From contig CALSCQ010001916.1 in the NCBI GenBank assembly GCA_943704525.1, forward strand, positions 1 through 26,375: a DNA stretch of 26,375 nt, in the 5' to 3' direction. Origin of the DNA: Pigoraptor vietnamica (lineage: Eukaryota > Opisthokonta > Filasterea). The notes under the pieces are model-generated. The model was given only the letters and a program-made list of their open reading frames with translations, was not told the DNA's origin and made no database searches. The translations under genes were made by a program, and so were the position numbers. Below are positions 17,715 through 26,375 of this stretch, in pieces (the stretch's first letter is position 1; every line of letters starts with the position of its first letter).

Positions 17715-18765
17715 CTGCCGAGAATGTGTCCTTCATTTTCCCTGCATCTCACGGCGCGCTTCATCGCAGGTGCTTGCGGAGGCCCCCGGTTCCTTTGACG
17801 TGAATGCGGTCGACGGCATTGGGTGGTCCGCACTGCACTATTGGTGGGAAGCAGACCCCTCGACTGGACATGTAACTAACCCTGTGACGTGGACCAGTAA
17901 CAGAGCCCCTTCTAGTGCGCAACCCTTGTCTCATTCTGAATTGGGCGTTGCTCTTGCTGCCGTGTCCTTTGCCTTTGCACTTTCGCTTCCCGTGTCTGGA
18001 ATAATTTGTCCGATCGGCAAGCGTTTTTCGGATCCCCCTGACACGTGCCGCTTGTTGGTTGTGTGCAGTGGTTACTTTGACAGCGCTGAGGTTGCCGCGC
18101 TCTTGCTGGAGCAGCCCGGAATCAACCCCAACATTAAGAATCGGCAGTGGGAGACGCCGTTGCACGTGGCCGCGAGGTCAGTATGGTCCATCAGTGAGCT
18201 GCGTTTGCGTGAGAGAGCCCCTTTGTGTGCTGTTGCATTGGCCTTGACGCTTGCTCTCGCACGCGAGGGGCGCGGTTTCGGGGGATGGCCATGTCTGTGA
18301 ATCCCATTCCGTTTCCGCGTATTCTGTTTCCCGGTATTTTTTCTACTCTGACTGGCACTGTGACAGTGCCCCAGCCGATGGCGCGACTGACAATCACTTT
18401 GCGGCTGTGCGCAGCAATGGGTGTGTGCAGATTGTGCGCCTTCTCATTGAGCACGGCGCCAATCCTTCGGCGGTCACCAAGGCAAAGGACAGCGTGCTCG
18501 ACCTCTGTGCGGACGACGAGGCCCGCGACCTCGTCAACTCGGCCATCCTTGCGAAGAAACTGGTGAGCGTGGTTATTAATAACCTGTCCTTTAGTCCATG
18601 CGTGACCAACCGGCCGTGCTGCATGTTGGCCACCGCTGCGGCACTATCACCCTCGACTGATGGCCGTGTGCGAAATTATGCGATTATTTGCAGGGCGCTG
18701 CGTACACAAAACCCTTGGACGACGGCGAGACGGACGAGGATGCGACAGGCGACGAGGCAGACTAG
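17292..18765 (+). CDS. Small ankyrin-repeat protein, five exons
   Basis: Exons 17292-17402, 17770-17843, 18069-18176, 18415-18562 and 18694-18765 join to 170 residues ending in TAG. The start is in CACCATGG. Two to three ankyrin repeats are clear: FDVNAVDGIGWSALHYCG, INPNIKNRQWETPLHVAA and NGCVQIVRLLIEHGANPS, the last followed by a degenerate repeat with LDLCADDEARDLV. The N-terminus is acidic and the C-terminus is an acidic tail (DDGETDEDATGDEAD). Size and acidic tail recall small fungal Yar1-type ankyrin proteins, but I cannot assign orthology. Ankyrin repeats imply protein binding; the partner is unknown. Introns 1-4 are GT-AG; intron 1 carries a TG microsatellite. Gene is divergent from CPSF1 and convergent with the ArfGAP gene. 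Confidence 0.85.
17686..17714. repeat. (TG)n microsatellite in intron 1 of the ankyrin gene
   Basis: About fourteen TG units lie in the 367-nt intron 17403-17769, which is GT-rich throughout. Confidence 0.9.
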
Positions 18766-19304
18766 GGCTTCCCTTGGGCGCAGTCTTGCGCTTTCTGCAA
18801 GTATTGAGTTCGAGGAGAAATGAATGTAAATTCGCGCGCGCTTAGTCATCAAAATTTGAGGCCCTTGTCTTGCAGTGCCAGAAATTTATTGGCCTATCGC
18901 GAGACCTAAAGTTCAATACCACTGACATAAAGAGGCCTGGGGGTAGGATTATTGTGGAGGCCCTAATTTGGCGTTAGGGTTGGGTGTGACTTGTGCAACC
19001 GGTCGCGACCACAGCAGAGGAACGCACTTAGCAAGAAACATGCTCGCCTCGGACCGATGGCAAGCCGAATACCCTACTCGAATGGCGTGTGCGAACCGAA
19101 AGGCGACACTGAAGCATGCGACGAAAGACGGAATCTCAAATTGGATTGGTGGCCGCAATAATAACGAAAAATTAATACAACGAAAATGACAACAGGCTGC
19201 CGCAGCGCTGCCATTGGCATAAGTGTGTTGTCACGATGCTCTGGCTAAATGTGCTCCGACACTGCGTTTATAGATACATTCGGAACGCCCGTCATTTCTG
19301 TCGG
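18766..19304. other. Convergent intergenic spacer between the ankyrin and ArfGAP genes
   Basis: These 539 nt contain the two facing 3' regions. TGTAA lies at 18825-18829, about 60 nt after the ankyrin stop. A short hairpin pairs CCCTAA with TTAGGG at 18961-18979. The part around 19040-19190 is less GC-rich than the genes. A 73-codon open frame at 18968-19189 has no recognisable features and I do not call it. No tRNA is seen. Confidence 0.55.
18961..18979. terminator. Short hairpin CCCTAA/TTAGGG between convergent genes
   Basis: Six-base perfect inverted repeat with a seven-base loop. It may influence 3'-end formation or be chance; the arms match the common telomere hexamer. Confidence 0.3.
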
Positions 19305-22662
<3,358 letters not shown>

Positions 22663-23061
22663 TCCCGTGTGTGGGAGCCTCTTGCGCTGGTGAGACTATT
22701 CGGCGGACACACAGGGCGCACCACTGCGCAGCGTTTGCGCGCCACCACCAAAAACAATCTGAAAGTGACGCGCACCAGCGAAAAGAACTGTGTGTGGGTT
22801 CAAACCACTCGTAAACAAGGGATAGATGTCACGTGACTGACGTGACGCAGCACATCCGGGGTAGGCTCCTCACGTGTCCGCACATGCCCTCGCAGCTCGT
22901 GTGGGCACGGCAAGATTGAGTCGCACTCACATGCCCACTGTCCTTTTACGCTGTGTCGGCTGCAGTGTGGCCGTGCGCACAATTCCGTGTCAACTGACGC
23001 ACCCACAGTGGCTCATCGGACCCATCTGCAGTCCCGCGGCGCGGCGAGTGTGAGCGCAGCG
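22663..23061. promoter_or_regulatory. Divergent promoter region between the ArfGAP and CASD1-like genes
   Basis: These 399 nt separate two divergent starts. They contain the perfect ten-base palindrome GTCACGTGAC at 22828-22837, followed at once by TGACGTGAC, and another TCACGTGT at 22870-22877. These are E-box and CRE-like cores. A GGTTCAAACC stretch near 22797 looks like a tRNA B-box but has no tRNA fold around it. Confidence 0.55.
22828..22837. promoter_or_regulatory. GTCACGTGAC palindrome (E-box type)
   Basis: Perfect palindrome between divergent starts, 166 bp from the ArfGAP ATG and 225 bp from the CASD1-like ATG. The half-extended form GTCACGTG occurs twice in the CPSF1/ankyrin promoter. 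Binding by a bHLH or bHLH-ZIP factor is inference. Confidence 0.5.
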
Positions 23062-25648
23062 ATGCCGCGGCCGCAGACAGCCGCGGGTGCGGGCGCTCGC
23101 CCTCCATCGGACTGGCGTGCGCGTCTTCCCGTCCACCTGCGCCACGTACTTGCCGGCCTTTTCGTCGCAATCGTCATCATTCACGTCATTCGACACATCC
23201 ACGGTGCGTAGCTGTTGCGTCGGTTCGTACGCCCTGCGTGTTCTAACTTGAGATGATCGCTTGCGCAGGTCACAGCAACTGCAGTCTCGCTCTTTCTCGA
23301 GGTGTGTGGACGGCCGACACCTGGCAGCCGACGGGCTGCATGCTCAAGACCTTCAGTGCGCCCGAGCTGAACCGCTGCTTTCCCAATGGGGGGCGCGTGG
23401 TGTTCGTTGGCGACTCGCGCAGCCGCCAGATGTTCCAGTCGTTTGTGTCGCGCCTCTCGCCCACCGTGTCGACGGATGGCCTCCAATCGTACGTCGTTGC
23501 GGGCGTTCGCCTCGAGTACTATCGCGAGACGGCCGTGTGGAATGCGTCTGTGGCGGCGCTGTACGGCGAGTGGTCCGAGTCTGATGACCCGCCCAACATC
23601 GTCGTGCACAACGCGGGCCTCTGGGTGCTCAAGGAGAAGGGCGACGCGGGCGTCCTCGCGTTCCGCCACGACTTCAACTCCCTTGCGGGTGCCATGCAGC
23701 GGCTGGGCGCGCGCGCGATGGTCGCGTGGCGGTCCACCGGCCCTGTGGTCGAGTCTAAGCTCAAGCCAGAGCGCATCAATGTGACCAACGACCGCATTCG
23801 TCACGTGAACGACGCAGCAGAGGCCATCCTCGATGACGTTGCGCCGAATGTTGTGCGGTTGGAGAGCGCCGTGCAGCTGTATGCGGCCACTGCGCACTTG
23901 TCGGAGGACGGGATGCACTATGGCGCCGTGTCGCCCGTGTACGACGCCGAGACGGATCTGCTGCTCAACGCCTACTGCAACGGCGAGCGCGGAATGCCCG
24001 TCGCTTGGACTGCCTGTTGCGCCGCGCGGCCCCGGATGAGCGCGCTCCAGGGCACGTTCTGGGGCGTGGCGCTCCTCGTCGCATGCGCCGGCGCCGCTGC
24101 CGCGTTCTCGCAGTCGTTTTCGCAGCGTGCGGGGGACGCTGCGACGGTTGGGGCACGCGACGCCGAAGCGCCGGGGGCGGTGCCAGCGCCGCCTTTCTTT
24201 CGTAATGACGCGGTGCATAAGTTTGTCGTCGGGGGCGGCCGCATGTTCCTTGTGCTGGCGTACTACTACATGGCCGATCGGACGAACTTTTTCATGCGCG
24301 CGAACAAGCACTTTGAGGGCCCGGTGGGCGACTTTCTCTTGCCGTTTCTGGCGATGATGGGCATCGGCTACCTTTACGAGGCAGGGACGGCGCAGCGCCC
24401 GGGCTTTCTCAACCGCGAGCAGACGGAGGAGTGGAAGGGGTGGATGCAGGTCGTGCTACTGCTGTACCACGCCGTCGGCGCAAGCAAGTCGCTCGTCGTG
24501 TACGCCTTTGCGCGGGTCATTGTCGCGTCGTACCTCTTCCTCTCCGGGTACGGCCACTTCACGTACTTTTATGCCAAGGGCGACTTTTCGATGAACCGCG
24601 TCATGCAGGTAACGTGTGCTGCGTGCATGCGAATTGTCCGCGGCCGCCTCTGACAGTCCCACGACACGCTGCGCAGGTGCTGCTTCGGCTCAATCTGCTG
24701 ACCGTCTTCATGTCGCTCGGAATGGGGCTCGAGTACCAGGCATACTACTTTGTCCCCCTCTCCACGTTCTGGTTCCTCGTTGTCTACGTGGTCATGCGCG
24801 TCGGCCACGAGTCGAACAAGGCGGTCGCGTGGGTGGTCCCCGCCAAACTCGCCGGCCTCGTGGCGTTTGGTGCCGTAGTGTGGCATCGCACTTCGGATGG
24901 CTCGATGCCCGTGGCCGACGCTCTCTTTGGCCACTGGCCCGTGCGCCTGCTCTTCGAGGACAAGTGGTCGATCGCAGAGTGGGAGTTTCGGTCGGGCTTG
25001 GACCGCTTTGTGAGTAACGCTCGCTTGTGCTGGCGTAATCGGCTTGTGAATTGCCACTCACACAGCGCACCCGTCGCGCAGATTGTGCCGGTGGGCATGT
25101 TCACCGCGTACTTGTACATTGTCTGGATTCCAAAGCTCGAACGTGTCGCACCGTCAATTGTGTCGGTCGTATCCGCCGTGGGGACGGTCTGTGCCGCGGG
25201 TGCGGTTGCGTTGTACTTCTACGTTGCGTCGACGTGCCCAAAGAAGGAGGTGTGCAACTCGTGGCACCCCTACACGTCCATCGGCGCGGTCGTCGGGTTT
25301 GCGTGGCTGCGAAATTCGACGGGCTTTCTGCGGTCCGCGTTCTCGCCCGTCTTCGTGTATTTTGGCGGCATCTCTCTCGAACTTTTCCTCGGCCAGTACC
25401 ACATTTTGCTTGCCGCCGATACCAAGGGCCTTCTTGTGCTCGTCCCCGGCCACCCCTACGTCAATGCCTTCGTTGTCTCTGGCGTGTTCGTCATCGCAAG
25501 CGACGTGGCGTCACGTGCCACGGGCGAAATCGTCGGCGCCCTCTTCGCTGCGGACCGAAGAACGCTCAGTATGGGCGCGGGCGTGTTGGCGAGTGCGTGC
25601 GTGGCCGTTTTCCTTCTTGGTCGCCTGATTTTGTGGCCGGCGTTCTGA
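23062..25648 (+). CDS. CASD1: CASD1-like glycan (sialate) O-acetyltransferase, four exons
   Basis: Exons 23062-23203, 23269-24608, 24677-25009 and 25082-25648 join to 793 residues, nearly the length of animal CASD1 (about 797). Exon 1 gives a basic N-terminus and one membrane anchor (AGLFVAIVIIHVI). The luminal SGNH domain carries FVGDSRSR with nucleophile Ser97, the Asn-bearing block VVHNAGLW, and EDGMHY with Asp261 and His264 as the other triad members. From about residue 300 a multi-pass Cas1p-type membrane domain follows (YYYMADRTNFF, FLSGYGHFTYF, YYFVPLSTFWF, SLELFLGQYHILLAADTKG). In animals this Golgi enzyme transfers acetyl from acetyl-CoA to CMP-sialic acid; related Cas1p proteins O-acetylate other glycans. 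Whether the substrate here is sialic acid is unknown. The third intron (25010-25081) is 72 nt and stop-free, so the frame reads through it; removing it restores the family alignment. Confidence 0.92.
25010..25081 (+). other. Stop-free 72-nt intron 3 of the CASD1-like gene
   Basis: It begins GTGAGT after GACCGCTTT and ends GTCGCGCAG before ATTGTGCCG. The length is a multiple of three with no stop in the coding frame, so retention would insert 24 polar, Cys/His-containing residues beside a membrane helix. Removal gives LDRF-IVPVGMF, which fits the family. Confidence 0.8.
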
Positions 25649-25918
25649 GCGTGACTGAGGTGGCTGCGGCCTGCCGACCGTATCAAGTGGCAAAAATATT
25701 ATTTCAGTGTGACTGGAGCAGAGACATGCCCAGTGTGTCACAACCTGAAACCGCCTAACGCACTAATCCCTGTAACCAGAGTAACAGCTACAAATATCAT
25801 CCGAGATCTCGGCGGAATCTGCATTGTTTGGACCTGATCCTCTCGACAGCAGGTCTAAAAACTCGAAACGGAGTACCCGCGCTGCGTTTGTCCTTAGAAA
25901 GGGAACACCGAAGCGACC
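25649..25918. other. Spacer between the CASD1-like gene and the terminal partial gene
   Basis: This 270-nt stretch holds the 3' end of the CASD1-like gene (TGTAA at 25771-25775) and the promoter of the next gene, both on the plus strand. No other feature is seen. Confidence 0.5.

Positions 25919-26375
<457 letters not shown>

Noticed and set aside
17629-18300. 223-codon plus-strand frame through the ankyrin gene
   Set aside because: It runs through introns 1-3, including the TG microsatellite; the ankyrin consensus is restored only by splicing.
18968-19189. Possible small gene of 73 codons between the convergent genes
   Set aside because: No domain, biased composition, splice context or upstream start context supports it.
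22790-22810. GGTTCAAACC resembling a tRNA T-arm or B-box
   Set aside because: Neither the T-stem nor an acceptor stem pairs, and no anticodon arm is present upstream.

Overview
The window is nuclear DNA from an intron-rich, GC-rich eukaryote, most likely a protist. No single line of evidence fixes the lineage. Two proteins read much more like their animal counterparts than like plant or yeast ones: a CASD1-type protein with an SGNH ectodomain fused to a Cas1p membrane domain, and a BAR-PH-ArfGAP-ankyrin ACAP protein. A giant secreted mucin adds dystroglycan-like and laminin-G-like domains. A unicellular relative of animals, or another free-living flagellate or amoeba, is therefore my best guess (inference, low confidence). 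All models use the standard code with TAA, TAG and TGA stops. Of the 34 introns I could place, 33 start with GT and one with GC; all 33 acceptors that lie inside the window end in AG.

Layout: (1) 50-1907 (+) cyclin C, five exons, complete. (2) 2185-10371 (-) an intronless 2728-residue secreted mucin-like protein, convergent with cyclin C. (3) 11160-16864 (-) CPSF1/CPSF160, the cleavage and polyadenylation factor subunit, 13 exons, 1372 residues. (4) 17292-18765 (+) a small ankyrin-repeat protein of five exons, divergent from CPSF1 across a 427-nt promoter region. (5) 19305-22662 (-) an ACAP-type ArfGAP of 11 exons and 680 residues. (6) 23062-25648 (+) a CASD1-like glycan O-acetyltransferase of four exons and 793 residues, divergent from the ArfGAP. 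(7) 25919 to beyond the window end (+) the first exon of an unrecognised gene, followed by an intron filled with a CT microsatellite.

The genes do not form one pathway. Cyclin C and CPSF1 act in transcription and mRNA 3'-end formation. The ArfGAP acts in membrane traffic. The CASD1-like enzyme would act in the Golgi on glycans and the mucin would be a heavily O-glycosylated secreted product, so a functional link between those two is conceivable but not shown by the sequence. The most unusual object is the mucin: two copies of a module resembling the N-terminal cadherin-like plus S6-like pair of alpha-dystroglycan, ten six-cysteine modules, several classes of Pro/Ser/Thr repeats, and four laminin-G-like domains, all without a membrane anchor.

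Exon boundaries were placed by hand from reading frame, GT/GC-AG signals and remembered family consensus. No alignment or expression data were available.
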